DNA from: Phoronis australis
Taxonomy: Eukaryota; Phoronida; Phoronidae
Reading direction: 5' to 3'
NCBI GenBank assembly: GCA_002633005.1
Contig: NMRA01000265.1
Location: 426,906-490,905 of the forward strand
Length of the DNA: 64,000 nucleotides
Shown here: positions 44,359-56,600 of the stretch, in pieces
How the letters are laid out: each line of letters opens with the position of its first letter
Position numbering within the stretch: the stretch's first letter is position 1
Translations under genes and position numbers: made by a program
Notes under the pieces: model-generated
Seen by the model: the letters and a program-made list of their open reading frames with translations, nothing else
Database searches by the model: none
Told to the model about the DNA's origin: nothing

Positions 44359-45600
44359 ACTCTGTCTTTGCTATTGTAACCCATGCATCATTGAAGCTTT
44401 AGGCGTAAATTTCGTAGTAATAAGATGACATTATTTATGATGTTATAGGAATGCATTACATTTAAAGACGGAAACGGGGCTTATCTTAAAGATATAGTAA
44501 ATATGAGTAGCATTAAAATTATATTTTAAGAAGGTTCGGGACCACGTACAGGGTATTTGTGTAATTGCTCTCGACCAAATTTTATCAGTTATATAGATGA
44601 GGAACATGTCTAGATTGTCTACATCGAAGCTCACTGTCAAAAGCTTAAATTTTGCAGATCCAAGTCAAGTACTGAGACTTTGCAGTCAAAAACAATAAAC
44701 TGACTAATATCGAAGTATATTTGACTCCCATTGAAAGAGCCAGCCTTGTATTTTCGTAAGAAACTTTCTAAGTCGGCGTAAGTCTAACGTATGTTTCTCA
44801 AACTGAAATAATCAATGTGAAATTACCGGCAACAAAGGTAGTGTGAGATAAGAGCCAACCCGAAACCTGAAACACACTCCGCCGTAGGCAATCCAACACT
44901 TGCTGGGGTAGCTAAACCCTACTATCAATTTAATCTGAAAAACCGGCCGCTAATGACTATTAAACGTTTACCTTTAAGTTTGTCACCGATAGGATGCGCT
45001 CCATTACACGTTACCAGCGGTAGGTTCTGTTGCTTTGCCGGGGGTACCAACGAGTGTGACGTTTTCACAAAACTGTAGGGCAGGATCTTTGTTTGGATGA
45101 TGGACCCGGGGCATTTTAATATTACGAGGCTCGCTTAGTTAACAAAATCGTGAGTATGTAACATATCCATTCACTTGAAAATGATTACCCGGTGATACAG
45201 TACTTCCACCAGGATATCCAAGAAATTAGTCATCCAAAGGGTTTGTAATATAGAAGAAAAAACATGATAATTAATTAAAAAAGCCAACTTTTAGGAAATG
45301 CTTTTCCAAGTGCAGGGTACATTCTTAAAGCTTCCAGTAGATGTATAACAGCGGTGAAGTATGTCCAGTAGTAACAGTTTCAGTCAGCGGAGTAAGCACA
45401 CGTGAGCTAATCCCAGTAGAGCTGTACTGAGCTGTCTGCCTCATTACTTGGCGAAAACTTTTCGCCCAGCATATTGCTCTGACACTAAGTTTTTTTCGCA
45501 CTCTACAGGTCGCATTTTTCTTCCAAATTGGACGAAGTTCAAACACAACGTCTAGCTTCAAAATATCCGATGTCTATTGTTTTTCTTCATAATCAGATCA
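44359..45600. other. Intergenic, no gene recognised
   Basis: No supported feature. Confidence 0.4.
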
Positions 45601-45604
45601 GTTC

Positions 45605-45900
45605 AAGATGCCGGACGTGGCGGCCATTTCGTTTTCGAGTCAAGATTCGAATGCTCAAAGAGACCGCAACTTTTGATGCACATAACTGAAAGTCTGTACC
45701 AATATCATTGTAGTAGACGTTCACTACAGGTGTACCGGAAATCCTTAACTTCTGGTTAAAAATGGAGAAAATATCGGCTATTGCGTATGGGCACAGCACC
45801 TCGATTTCCTGTAGAGGGCTCATTGTAGGATCACTTCGAAATTTTCATGTATTAGTTCTATATAGCTAGCTATGATTGAGCGCTGCTCAACCGGAAGTAG
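45605..45900. promoter_or_regulatory. Possible promoter region: YY1-like and ETS-like motifs
   Basis: CAAGATG and GGCGGCCATTT at about 45605-45630 and ACCGGAAGT at 45890-45898 are promoter-type motifs. No first exon could be identified, so this stays weak. Confidence 0.25.
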
Positions 45901-46290
45901 TTTTCGAAATGGTGGATCTGACGCATTTTCATCAATTTTTCAATCGTGCTGGGGGGCCATTTTGAAGGATTAGAGGAAATGAAGTGAATTTTTGCACGTG
46001 AATTTTTTAAGGTAAACTACTTCAAATGAAGTACACCATTTTTCTCAAAATTACAGTTTTTAAGTTGTTTGGCTTTCACTAACGAAAAAATGCATTATTT
46101 GAAATTTTTAAAAGAAGTGAAATTTTGTGAGTTTCGAACTAGCTTTCAAAAGATGTTTTCCACTTTTCGCTACAACGTCTCGTTTTTAAATTATCTGGGA
46201 TTTTCTGATGACGCCGTTCCTTTGTTGAAGGAATTTTGCTGCACTTTTGTTTGTTTATCTTCCATTGAACAAAACTATAGTATTTTTTAC
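45901..46290. other. Intergenic, no gene recognised
   Basis: A + frame runs from 46069 into the CAT repeat, but it has no domain and crosses low-complexity sequence. Confidence 0.4.
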
Positions 46291-46348
46291 TACCATCATC
46301 ATCATCGTCGTCATCATCATCATCATCATCGTCATCATTATCGTTGTC
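46291..46348. repeat. (CAT)n/(CGT) microsatellite
   Basis: Trinucleotide tract encoding His or Ile runs in the two overlapping open frames. Confidence 0.95.
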
Positions 46349-47954
46349 ATGGTCATCTCCATTGTCGTGTCGCTTCTCCGAGCGCTTTCATTATTAAAAT
46401 TTACAAATTACACCTCCTCAAACGGTTTCAACAAGAGGTTAAGACGGTCAAGGATGTATTGGGGACTAACTTGTTGTGATCGGTTTCTAAAGGCCGACAT
46501 GCCTCGAATTCGACACTGCCGCAGGTTCTTAAAGACTATAACAGCATCTTCTACGTTTACTCTATGCCTGCTCAATTCCACCCCGTTGTGTCAAAACTCT
46601 TGTAAACGTGCTGCCACCTATCTCAGTGTGACAACATTCAGTCTACCAAAGACGTCCTAGCCGCCTTGCGCTGTCGAGTAAAACGCATTAAATTGAATGA
46701 GTTAAGTTACGAATAGGTAGATTTATCTAGAACGGATACAAGGTTATAATTCGGTTTACAAAATCTCAAAAAATAACTGCTGGACAAGCTTAACATCAAA
46801 AACATTTCTGAACAAACGTGGCGCGGCACATAATTATAATTAAACCATTATTGCTAATTTACGAATTCCCCAAGAATTCATTATTCTTGAATGAAAAGAA
46901 ATTCTTCTTTATTTAATTGTTTAAGACCATTGATGTCATTTTGATCATTAAGAACCCATTACCAATTGTAACGACCGACTTCACACGTTTAGAAAAACTA
47001 CCCTAGCTGTCTCATACTTAACAATTATGGCTATGCCAAATTTGATTAAGTGCTACTAAAATAGACACTAAAGTGCATCTTGCCAATTTGAATGGTTAAT
47101 AAGTAATCATGACCAGAAATTTATTTGCTTGCGTCCAAGGAATGTTAAATCGCAATCTTGTCATTTCGCAAAATGTCTTGAAATAAAAATGCCTTTCTGC
47201 TGGGATTTTCTGATGAAATTACGATTCTATCACCGTAAGTGTCCTAAATCAAAAGCCGCGGTATATTGCACCTTTAAGTCACATTAATTTCAAAACATTA
47301 TTTTGGTTCTATGTTTGTGATTCTTTTGAATAAATCACAAAAATATTCTCATAAATAGAAAAATTCAATGCGCTCGGGCTACAGTGTGCATTGTCCTTTT
47401 AAAAATTATTTCTTACATACGATTTACCGCCTGGTGTCTCTCATGCTCAAGTTTACCATTGTCATCGTATGTGCAATGTATTGCGGGAAATCTAGCTTTT
47501 GGGTGAAGCTACAGTTTTAGCGGAAAGGCAATCGTTTTTAGTGACATTTTCGGTTAAAACTATTTTCTGGTTATCGCACATATAGTTTAAAAGTAATAAT
47601 AAAATTCCCCGTGCTCTAAGGGGAAATGACGTACGCGGCCCGAATCCGTTCCTATCCAGCTTAGTTTGTGCTACAACTCATTGTGGACGTCTGTTGACTG
47701 TTTTCCAGGAACTGGTGAAATTTATAGCCTACAACGAGACTAAATTAGATTTCAGGTGACTGGGACTTAACACTTCGGTGACTGCTCACATGCTCGGTTG
47801 ATAGCAACTTCTTGGTCTTGAGTCACGACAATGATTTCAGCTCCCAACCCTTCGTGATTCAACAAAGCACCCGGCAGAGTAGTTAGGGGTACGGCATACT
47901 GTTCCAGAACATATTGAACACGTGCTTTCATCATTACTACCTACATGTCCCTTT
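46349..47954. other. Intergenic, no gene recognised
   Basis: Unique AT-rich sequence. Confidence 0.4.
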
Positions 47955-48152
47955 CTAATCCGACGATAAGAAATATTTTCCGCACAAGCGATAAGTTTGC
48001 ACCACTTTATCCATGGTGTGAACGGGCATCGATGCATTTTTGAGACGAACGAGTAAATTCCGACGACGGGTTTTGTCGTCCACTAGAAATAGATGTGGCT
48101 CATGACACATGCACACCGATACGCAATGACTTACACACTCAGAGAAATGCAA
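47955..48152 (-). pseudogene. Probable decayed THAP domain
   Basis: The frame has CVSHC near residues 6-10, then LFLVDDKTRRRNLLVRLKN and TYRLCGKYFLSSD before a stop. This follows THAP order (Cys pair; F/FP box with basic run; RLCGxHF with an SDF-like end) but with key losses: the His of C-x2-H reads Tyr, the invariant Trp reads Leu, and a stop replaces the Phe after SSD. It looks like a dead copy. Chance resemblance cannot be excluded. Confidence 0.35.
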
Positions 48153-48427
48153 AAATGGCCTAACTTAAATTAAGATGACGACATATGTTAAGAGCAGTCT
48201 GAAGTACATGTAAAAAAAGCTGGCGGGGAATGAGTCGGGCCGAGAACGTCATTTCCAGTGTGACACATGGGTAATCAATTAGAGTCCAGGGATTATAGCT
48301 TATCTATGACAACCAAGCAATCGTGATTCAACCAAAAATATATTAGTAACGATTGCTGTCCCTTTGGACCCCCGAAAGTGCGTTCAATGTTACTCTTTAA
48401 CAGTATCCACCAGGTTCATACAACAAA
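48153..48427. other. Short intergenic spacer
   Basis: No feature between the THAP relic and the foldback element. Confidence 0.4.
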
Positions 48428-49265
48428 CAGGTTGTTCCATCAAAACAGGAACCCTGGTGTAAAACGGATATACTGGAGTCGAAAACAGACTCCAGCACCT
48501 TCAAAACAGCTAACCAGCGCGTAAAACACGAATCCTGACCTTTTAAACTGGAATTTCCTGAGACCGTTGTCAATAGAGCTGGGGCATCTTCAAGTACTTT
48601 GCAGTTGTTTTCTGCATTTGTTTGCTAAAAATGTCAATAATAAAACGTAACTTATATTATATTGATTTTGTTATTCGATTTTAATCGGTGAAACTCGTGC
48701 AACTTGCCTGTGCGCAAATTTCAACATAATCTACATGTATACTCTCAACACGTTGTTATCTCGGTGAATATTTAGTTAACTTCAGATTATTAAATAGTTT
48801 CACCAAAATATTTTTAAAAATCAAAAAAACCAACTTTAGATTCCCATTGTTGATTAATTTGTCGTGACATATACGCAGCCTTGTTGAAGAAGAGCAGATG
48901 CTTGAAGAACTGGGGATAAGAGAAACTGACCAATAGGTGACGCCATATTTCATGGCGCTGAAAGCCGACGCAAAAGATCGCACCACAACTTTAGCAGCAG
49001 AATAACGTAAAGTGTCAATTTTGTCTAAAATTCTCATATAGTAAAACGAAATATCACAACAACTATTTAAAGTAAGAAAATTTATTTTTCATCAAACAAT
49101 GTCTGACAGAAAGTGCGGGAATGGTGTTTCGGACCGGGATTACTGTTTTAAAGGCCAGGGTTCATGGTTTCCGGTATGGTTAGCTGTTTTGAAAGTGCAG
49201 GAGACTGTTTTCGACTCAGGGATATCTGTTTCACACCGGGGTTCCTCTTTCGACAAAACACCCTG
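48428..49265. mobile_element. Foldback-like element with ~140-bp arms of degenerate 21-bp repeats
   Basis: The left arm (48428-48565) and right arm (about 49110-49265) are inverted copies. Each is built of about 21-bp units starting AAAACAG, with GGTGT, GGAGTCG, TCCAGCACC and CTAACC tails. The ends are CAGGTTGTT and the inverse of CAGGGTGTT. The ~540-bp interior is non-coding, and its right part (48911-49108) is homologous to 58310-58515 inside another inverted-repeat element. Confidence 0.8.
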
Positions 49266-52200
49266 ATAAATACAAGACATGATTGATATGAATTCTACAT
49301 ATTTGTTTATCATTTAAATGAGTATAAATCATAGGCACACTTATAGTTCAGCTTCAACCGCACACGCAAGTCTGTTTCACTACACGTGAACAAGTGACAC
49401 AATTAATAAAAAATACGCCAAAGCAACATATGAAATATGCATTTAACCCCCTTTCATTTACAATCGATTGCAAGAAAACTCACTCGTTTAAGTCAAAGCT
49501 CATGTTAAATTTAAAAGAAAGACATTATCGGCGATGATGAAGCATGAATAAAATAAGCAAAGTTGAGAAGAATTACGAAAATGTTATCTCAAATAGAAAC
49601 TCAGCAGTTGTTCGGACCTTAATCATAAGAATATTCGATTTATGTGAGTGAATGTGTTTCTCTTTCGCTTTTGTTTCAGCAAAAAATCCCCCTGTTGATT
49701 CTGGTGATCTAAGGGAACCGCCTCATTCACGAAAGTTCAGGCAGGATTTTAAAAAGCACAGTATTCTGGTAATAAACTACTAAAATTTGGTGTACCATTT
49801 TTTCTGCACCTAATTTTCTAAAGAGAATAGACATATTTTATTCATGTATGAATTCAACAGGGAATTCCTGACATGTTAATATGTATCGTGATATTATTTC
49901 TTAATGTAAGACTTCATGGTTTAAGAAATAAAAAACACAAATAAGAAAACCAAAGTCACAAAATGAGTGACTTTAGTTTTGAATGTTAAAATTGCATTTC
50001 ATTCTCAATTACGATCTCAAATGAACGTAACGAAATTAGCTCTCATAAACTTGTCTTCACATTTGCCTTGTCATAACAGAAATTTATTTCTACTATTATC
50101 AAGAACTGAAAAGTCATTTGATATTGGCGACTGCCGATTTTTGTCGTAATGGTACACAACGTAATATCAAAGGTTTTATTTAAATCTCATTGGACTTGTC
50201 GACACCCTGGATGACATGCTTTTGAGGAAACCGTTTTGTAATGGATGAATAGGTTTGGAACATCATCTGTGTGTTTGTGAGCTGAATGTGTGGAACGGGA
50301 AACTATTCATTAACAATTAAACTATAGCATTTGTCCATATTATCAAATATTCTCTCTGAAGCTATTTGGCAAGAGTTGTATTCTAAGCTAATAGGCTGTC
50401 GGTCAGACCACTGATCATGCGAGATCGGCTAAGTTTGCTAGAGACTCCGGTGGAAAGTACTATTTACTAAATTCCAGTTGTGTTCAAATTTCTGGATTCT
50501 TTGTCTCCACATGTCACTATCACCTACAGTAATGAATGATTTTTATCCATCTAAAATATCCGACGGTATTTGCCCGGAGTCTTTGCCTTCGCCGCCGACC
50601 GCGGCGTCTTAAGAATTTCCCAGTGGAGATTTCATTTTCAATATTTTCACCATTTTTAGAATATCCCTAATGTATTGCAATTTGAATTAATTATTCTGAT
50701 ATTCCTTGTTCGTTGTTAGGTAAATGTTTACTCAGAGTCAATTGGACGGCCTTGTCTATGCAGTTGTCCCTAAATGAATCTCTCTTGGCTGACAAGTGCG
50801 GATTTTTATGGATTTTTCGGCTACGGATTTCGCCAGGATGACCCACATAGGTACTGGTAGACTCGTTATGATATGCTTTAACACACCTACAGTAATACTC
50901 TTGAAACCACGTGCAAGTTTGAGTCATATTTCTGAAACTGTGCAATCTACACTGCTTGGATCAGTTTTTTGACAGATTTTTGTTTCTTGTCTTACGAATT
51001 GAATTTTCATAAAACAATGTTCTCTCACCTCGAGTACTGTCTTAATTATGAGTTGCAATTAGCAGGAATCTGGTTTCATAACAGATTTGTCTGTTTTTAA
51101 GGTGCGGTTTGAATTTGTCTTTGTCAGGGCTTTTTGACCGAGCACAAGGAATAAGGTACGAAAAAAATACTTTAAGTCCAGCGTTAGATTCCGTAACCAA
51201 ATGTTTATTCTAGAGAAGTTTCTTCCCTACCTCGATTCTTGACTTGGCTCTTTTGCTCCGGCTTGGAGAAGAATCTTCACACAAGTCGTCGGCCATTTCC
51301 TACAATTCAAGAAACAGCTAACAGGGTCATCGCCTCGATTTCAATTAATTTTACAGCGAATTGACAACAAGCCAATGTCGAGAATCGGTGACTTTTAACG
51401 AAATCATAAAAACACAACTGATATTGTTACTTTACAGAACTGATCAATGCGCAGTTTCAAGGAGTGTATCGTGCGCAGCAATAACGCCCAAAATGCGTTA
51501 CCTGTAAAACCGACTGCCTCCCTTTAAGTTACATGTATAAGCATTGCGTATATGGTTGGACGCCTTTAGTAACTATTTTAAAAACATCTTTCAACGTCGT
51601 CACAAATTGACATCATAAAACGTCTTGCAAAAAATTAATAGTTTCTATGCAAATTTGCATGTATAAACCATGAGCCCTGGCTTGTGAAATACCATCAGCT
51701 CACAAGTTAACCTTTAATTCATTGTTTCAGTTTTCTCCGGCTGTTTTGTACAAATGGAACAATGCTTCTCACAACCTTTTAAATATTTAGCGGTTGCATA
51801 TCTAATATAGAAATAAACTTTGTCCTCGATTCATCTTAATGGCATTGCCAGTAGCTAAACTCTTGGGTGCTCTATGTCTAGCGTGTAAATTTTTAATTTT
51901 GCAACAATTTAGAAAACGCCAAGGAGTAATTCTGCGTTAAAAATTTCATGTTGGCATTTCACGATTGTTTGCAACGCTCATAGACAATTCGCCACTAATT
52001 GGTCAAATACTAACGTAGTTTCTGAATGAAATTGATCAGTGCAGGAACTATAATCCAAAAGCGTCTGAAGCAGCAGGAGGTAATGTGTGCTACATTCTAA
52101 TCATTTCAATATCTTTTGTTGGTTTAACTGAGACGGTATTTTACCGATCGTTTTAACAACCCGTTTTTCATGTCTTTATTACCACTACACCTAAGTGCGT

Positions 52201-52678
52201 GAAAATTTTCATTAAATTTTGACGTTCTGCTTGGTGATCGGAGGATGATGAGCGACAATTTTTTGCAGGTGCATAACTCAAGCACGGGGCAGTAGAAAAT
52301 ATAAGTGGACTTAAAATTGTGCCAAGTGTCTTAACTCCTGACTCGAACACGAACTAAAAATTATTTTTGAAAATTTCTGTAAGTTCAACTTCAAGAGACA
52401 GAAATCCTCGTGGGTGCTATTTCGTCCCTCTTTTGCGATGATGGGCTTTTCATTAGAAATCCCCGGTATCAGCGTGTCACGAGCGTTTCGTTCTTAAGAT
52501 GATGAGTGGCGTTTGTTTGTTGATAAATTTAGAGTAGTGCAAGTTAATGCCGATAGTTTCATTATGTTTCTTTTAATGTTAACTGTCAGTCAAGTGCAAG
52601 TGTAACGTTAACTTTGGGACCTGGAGTTCCGTGGTGGCATAAATTTCATGTTGAGTTGTTCCGCAAATAGTAGATTGG
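49266..52678. other. Intergenic, no gene recognised
   Basis: About 3.4 kb without a supported exon or repeat. The minus frame at 50691-50945 is open but shows no domain I can name. Confidence 0.4.
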
Positions 52679-52747
52679 TGGATCAGACTGACCGAGCATC
52701 GCTTTCCATAACATTGCCTTGGTTCTTTGACCGGCCAGTCTGATCCG
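52679..52747. repeat. Short inverted repeat (GGATCAGACTG arms)
   Basis: GGATCAGACTGACCG at 52680-52694 faces CGGCCAGTCTGATCC at 52732-52746, 14 of 15 paired, around a 37-nt centre. A mini-MITE or structured transcript segment. Confidence 0.65.
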
Positions 52748-53802
52748 TGAACTTCATTTTCTGCTGGCAATTGGAATCGAAACAATCGTTCATGCTGTTC
52801 AAGCTCTAATATCCATGAGCTCTATGGCCTATGAAACCAACCAATGGGAGCAAAGAACGAGAATATAAACTACATTTGCAGCCAATGGGTGGCGAGGAAC
52901 ACGTGTATCCCACAATTCTTTAACGGCCAAAAGTTGAGATTCAATGGGAATTGAGCATAGTTGCTTTCCGCGTTGCTCGAATGGCGATAGATAAAAAAAG
53001 ACGTTCATATGTCTTTTTACAATCTCTAAAGACGTTGAGATTCGGAGGCGTTGGGTTGTTGCCATACGCCGCGACGAAGAGAAAACATTTCCGGGTAAAA
53101 TTGATAAGTGTTTTCGAAAGTTTGATCACATTTTGCCGCATCTCGTTTGCCGAGCATCATAGCACCGACCGGTGAATCTTCGGCCAGCCAGGCTGTGTTT
53201 TCATGACTACGGGTTGAAACATGATGCATTTCTTTCCAAAACAGGACAGGGCCCTCAATCCCTCGATTTTGGAATCGAATATTTTCCTCTCAAAAATATT
53301 GAAAAATCACACGAAACTGACCTCACGAGGGCTAAACATTCCCCTCAAGTGATAGAAAATTTCCTCTCGAAGTTCAAATCAGTTGTAACCACACGGGTGA
53401 TAATTTGAAAGAGCACAAAATGCAAGTTGAGACAGAGCCTGTGCGAGGTTGCAACAGGGCGGGGATGCTATTGATGGTGATCGGCAGGTAGAATTTTCCC
53501 CTCACTCGACGAAAAGAATTCCCTCTCAGAAGGCACAAGCACCTTTCCCCTCGGGTGAACGAGGTCCCTGAAAGAACATGATAAGTATGTTTGCTATGAC
53601 CAGTTAATTGAATTAAGCTCTAAAACGAGATGGGTTATTTTTCAGGTAATGCTTTGGACGAACGAACTAGATATTTCAATTTTAAAATCCAACTTGGTTT
53701 AGATTGATATTTGAAACCTAACACATGAAATACATGTACGAATTATTAAAACCAAGAAAGCAGAAGTGATGGTCAAATGAGTTTTAGCTTCAATTCCCAG
53801 CC
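52748..53802. other. Intergenic, no gene recognised
   Basis: Overlapping open frames on both strands near 52940-53230 have no recognised domain. Confidence 0.4.
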
Positions 53803-54340
53803 TGGTTTTTATTTCAAGAAAATATAATTTTAATAACATCAAACATTCTTGCAGATTGATGACAATTCAACTGTAGTCTCCTGCCTCACTACAAGGACTT
53901 AGGCTATATGATTGACGCTAATATTCTGGATGAGCAAATTAAACCAGGTGTGACTTGCACATGACAGCAAAATGCGATGAGCCACCACTGTCAAATATAT
54001 CTTCAGCTCGTCAAAAATACGAGCAGATGATCTGGATCGTGTAGAAAACATTTTTATCAACAATTTACAAGAAGAAATGCAACCCGGCATTCAGCATATG
54101 CCCAATCCGTTACACGATCGCCGCAATTTGGTCATATTAACTTTTCATGTTTCGAACCTAGTTTTCCAAAAAACACTTATCCGTCAGGCAACTCTTTGGT
54201 GCATTGACGTGATCTCTAATGTACTTGTCTGCCTCTCTGTGGTTAATTATTGACACATTTTTAAGATTAGCATGCATATCGAGGTTGGACTCGAAAGACC
54301 AGCCATTTAAATCACCCAATGTCAACTTCCGCTTTGTTCA
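53803..54340 (-). repeat. Dispersed repeat C, interrupted copy (left part)
   Basis: Inverse homologue of 14485-14999. Homology stops exactly at GCTTTGTTCA (54340) where the transposon begins, and resumes at TCATCGCAGTGAGCC (56554). In the intact copy those two blocks are contiguous. Confidence 0.85.
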
Positions 54341-55572
54341 GGTGGCACTGAACAGTTAGGCTGCGGCCACGGCCAATTTGCCCTACCCCAAAATATCAAC
54401 ATTTTGGGGTATTGCAAGTTTGGGGGCATTTTGTAGGTGGGCATTGCATGTAGGCTCAGTGAATATGATTTGTTTGCATTTGTGAACATGCTGAGAACAA
54501 AAAGGCCTTTTTGTACTCTTGGCTCGATTTTCGCTTGGCATGGTAGCACTTTTTGGAGTCCACATTTCTCAGCATTATGTTCATGGCACTGTTTTAAGGC
54601 ACGGTTAGTACTGTTGCCTCTGCCAGCTTCACCGTGAATTTCCCCTTGTCCCAGGGTTCTGGAATGAACGGCTGAATGACACAGTCCCGTGAAGTTTCGT
54701 GTGTATCTTGATGTTTTTGGCGCTTATGCATAAACTGCTGCATTCAAACTTTCACTGATGTTTGTGTTGAACAGATATTGTACATCTCTTAGCTGTTCCT
54801 GGTCGAAGTAGGAATTGATTTTTATTTGAATCGTTTTCATGTCCTTTTCACTCAGTTCTAGATACCGGTCATAAGGCAAATGGCTTGTTTTGTAGTTGCT
54901 GTTGTGTGCAATGCACACAGACGACAGCTCGCGTCATTGCTGGTTCTGTCCCAAAAACAGCGAGTAACATTGTGCACCGTAGCAGACTCAACTTTTAAAA
55001 AATCATCTCTTTCGATTTTTCTTTTTTTTTTAGGTTGATGAGCTCTTTTCGCACTCTGGCTCGTACAGCAGATGAAAGTTTCCTCTTGTAACAAGTCTTG
55101 TTATGTGACCTGGGCAAACGTTTCAAGTCCGGCTTCATTACTTTCCATTCGACTCAGTCTGTGAATGAAGCATTTGTAGTGTTTAGGTTAGGTGTCACGG
55201 ATTTTTCTTTCTTTTTCAGTACTTGGCCTGAACTTGTACGATATCTCAGCAGCATCACTGTCAATTAGGTAAGTGACATCCTGAGCTTCCAAATGTGTGA
55301 GACGCACAGCCCTGCAACCGTCTATTGCTGCCTCGGACTGCCTTGGTATGCTGGAGCTGCAGTGGTCCATGTTGGAGGGTCTGTGTCCTTTTTAATTTGA
55401 CTTTTTCTTCTCCCTCTGCTCCTTGTGAAACTGCATGTCTTTTCAGGATACATTGTGAAAGCTCACCACTCAGCATTAATGTTGTGAATGAAACTTGGCT
55501 GCCAAATTTCTTGTTCTCAAGACTTTTGTGGTTAGGCAAATCGACTGTAATAAATATGTCCCTAATGCACAA
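54322..55572 (-). pseudogene. Decayed transposase (Mutator-like type suspected)
   Basis: Read on the minus strand across several frames. 55370-55188 gives AIDGCRAVRLTHLEAQDVTYLIDSDA. 55094-54858 gives a basic stretch, then NVTRCFWDRTSN and SCRLCALH. 54918-54724 gives LPYDRYLELSEKD, YFDQEQ, then NTNISESLNAAVYA, one stop, and APKTSRYTRNFTGLCHSAVHS in the same frame. The order H/C-rich cluster, LPY, T-N-x2-E-S-x-N, APK, RNF, A-x-H matches the C-terminal part of a transposase family common in invertebrates and usually annotated Mutator-like. At least two frame changes and several stops make it non-functional. The frame ends at the left terminus of the element. Superfamily is uncertain because the element has 3-bp, not 8-11 bp, target duplications. 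Confidence 0.5.
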
Positions 55573-56553
55573 TGGGCCTTGGAGAGAATATGTTCCACCT
55601 GCGGGGTCAGGAAATTAACTTGAATTAAAATTTTATTGTTATTTTCATATGCTAATTTATCAATTTTCCCCAATTCTCTCAATCAAAAGTCAGTTTAGTG
55701 CAAAACAGGGCAAGAAATTACACTTGGCGTCTTTGTCTGTTAAATGGCCCTAGTTCAAAAATCTCAGTTCTTGCGTGGGCCCATGCAATCGGCTTGAAAA
55801 ATCAAAACCGGTCACCGCTTCAAGTTTTTACTTTGAAAAATAGGTCAGCAGGCGGAGAGGAACTATTCTGAACAAAATGTGGTTTTATTTAAGGTGGCAC
55901 TGAAAAGTTAGGCGGCAGCCGCGGCCAATTTGCACTCCCAAATATCAAAATTTTGGGGTAGGCCAAGTTTGGGGCATTTTGTAGGTGGGCAATGCATGTA
56001 AGCTCAGCGAATATGATTTTTTTGTATTTATGAACATGCTGAGAATAAAAAAGGTCACTTTCTCGGCTGTAGCTGCACTCTTCTTCAAGATGGCGGCCCA
56101 GTTGCAATTGTACATTGCTGGTAAGCGACTGGCTGAGAAATTGGCTTCGATTTTAGGTAGCCCTCAAACAAGCCAGAATTGACAAAAAAAAAACTAGTCA
56201 GTTGACAGTACTTTTGGACCACATTTTCGGAATCGGAAGGAAATTTGCTTTTAGAATCCAGTGTCGACATAGTCGTGTATCGGCAGGGAAGTGGTGTTTT
56301 GGGGGTGAAAAGTGTCGATTTTGCATTTTTTGCCCCTATTTTTCTTACTTTAGCTTTGTATTCAGTGGCAGTGAAAAGGTCAAAAATACAAGAGAGTATA
56401 AAGTTTCTGGGCTCATCTGCTGTGTTTTTTTGTGAAATAACTGAAAACATGTCATTATTCGCATCCTGGTTTCGACAGAGTGAAGAAAAGGTGACAAATC
56501 AAGTGATGTGTGTTTTGCTGGGCAAAACGCAGTGAGAACTATTCTGTGCCTCC
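54341..56553 (-). mobile_element. 2.2-kb compound DNA transposon; TSD TCA
   Basis: The left end is GGTGGCACTGAACAGTT (54341) and the right end is the inverse of GGAGGCACAGAATAGTT (to 56553). TCA at 54338-54340 is repeated at 56554-56556, and the uninterrupted repeat C at 14.4-14.5 kb gives the empty site, so both boundaries are fixed by comparison. It contains a transposase relic and a second left end at 55893, giving left end - transposase - left end - right end. The block GAACTATTCTG at 55859-55870 resembles an internal right end, so two tandem copies sharing one outer pair is possible. Confidence 0.8.
55893..56553 (+). mobile_element. 661-bp non-autonomous element (same family as 37487-38144)
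   Basis: Homologous end to end with 37487-38144 in inverse orientation. Termini are GGTGGCACTGAAAAGTT and the inverse of GGAGGCACAGAATAGTT. Its left neighbour is TAA while its right neighbour is TCA, so it does not carry its own matching target duplication, as expected if its right end serves the whole compound element. Confidence 0.85.
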
Positions 56554-56600
56554 TCATCGCAGTGAGCCTCGCTTTGGTTTTTAATGTCCGCCCCGTGATT
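56554..56600 (-). repeat. Dispersed repeat C, interrupted copy (right part)
   Basis: TCATCGCAGTGAGCC, then TTAATGTCCGCC and CGTGA match the inverse of 14440-14485. Completes the interrupted copy. Confidence 0.8.

Noticed and set aside
46069-46660. Overlapping 136- and 137-codon + ORFs
   Set aside because: Both are kept open by the CAT/CGT microsatellite (His or Ile runs) and lack other support.
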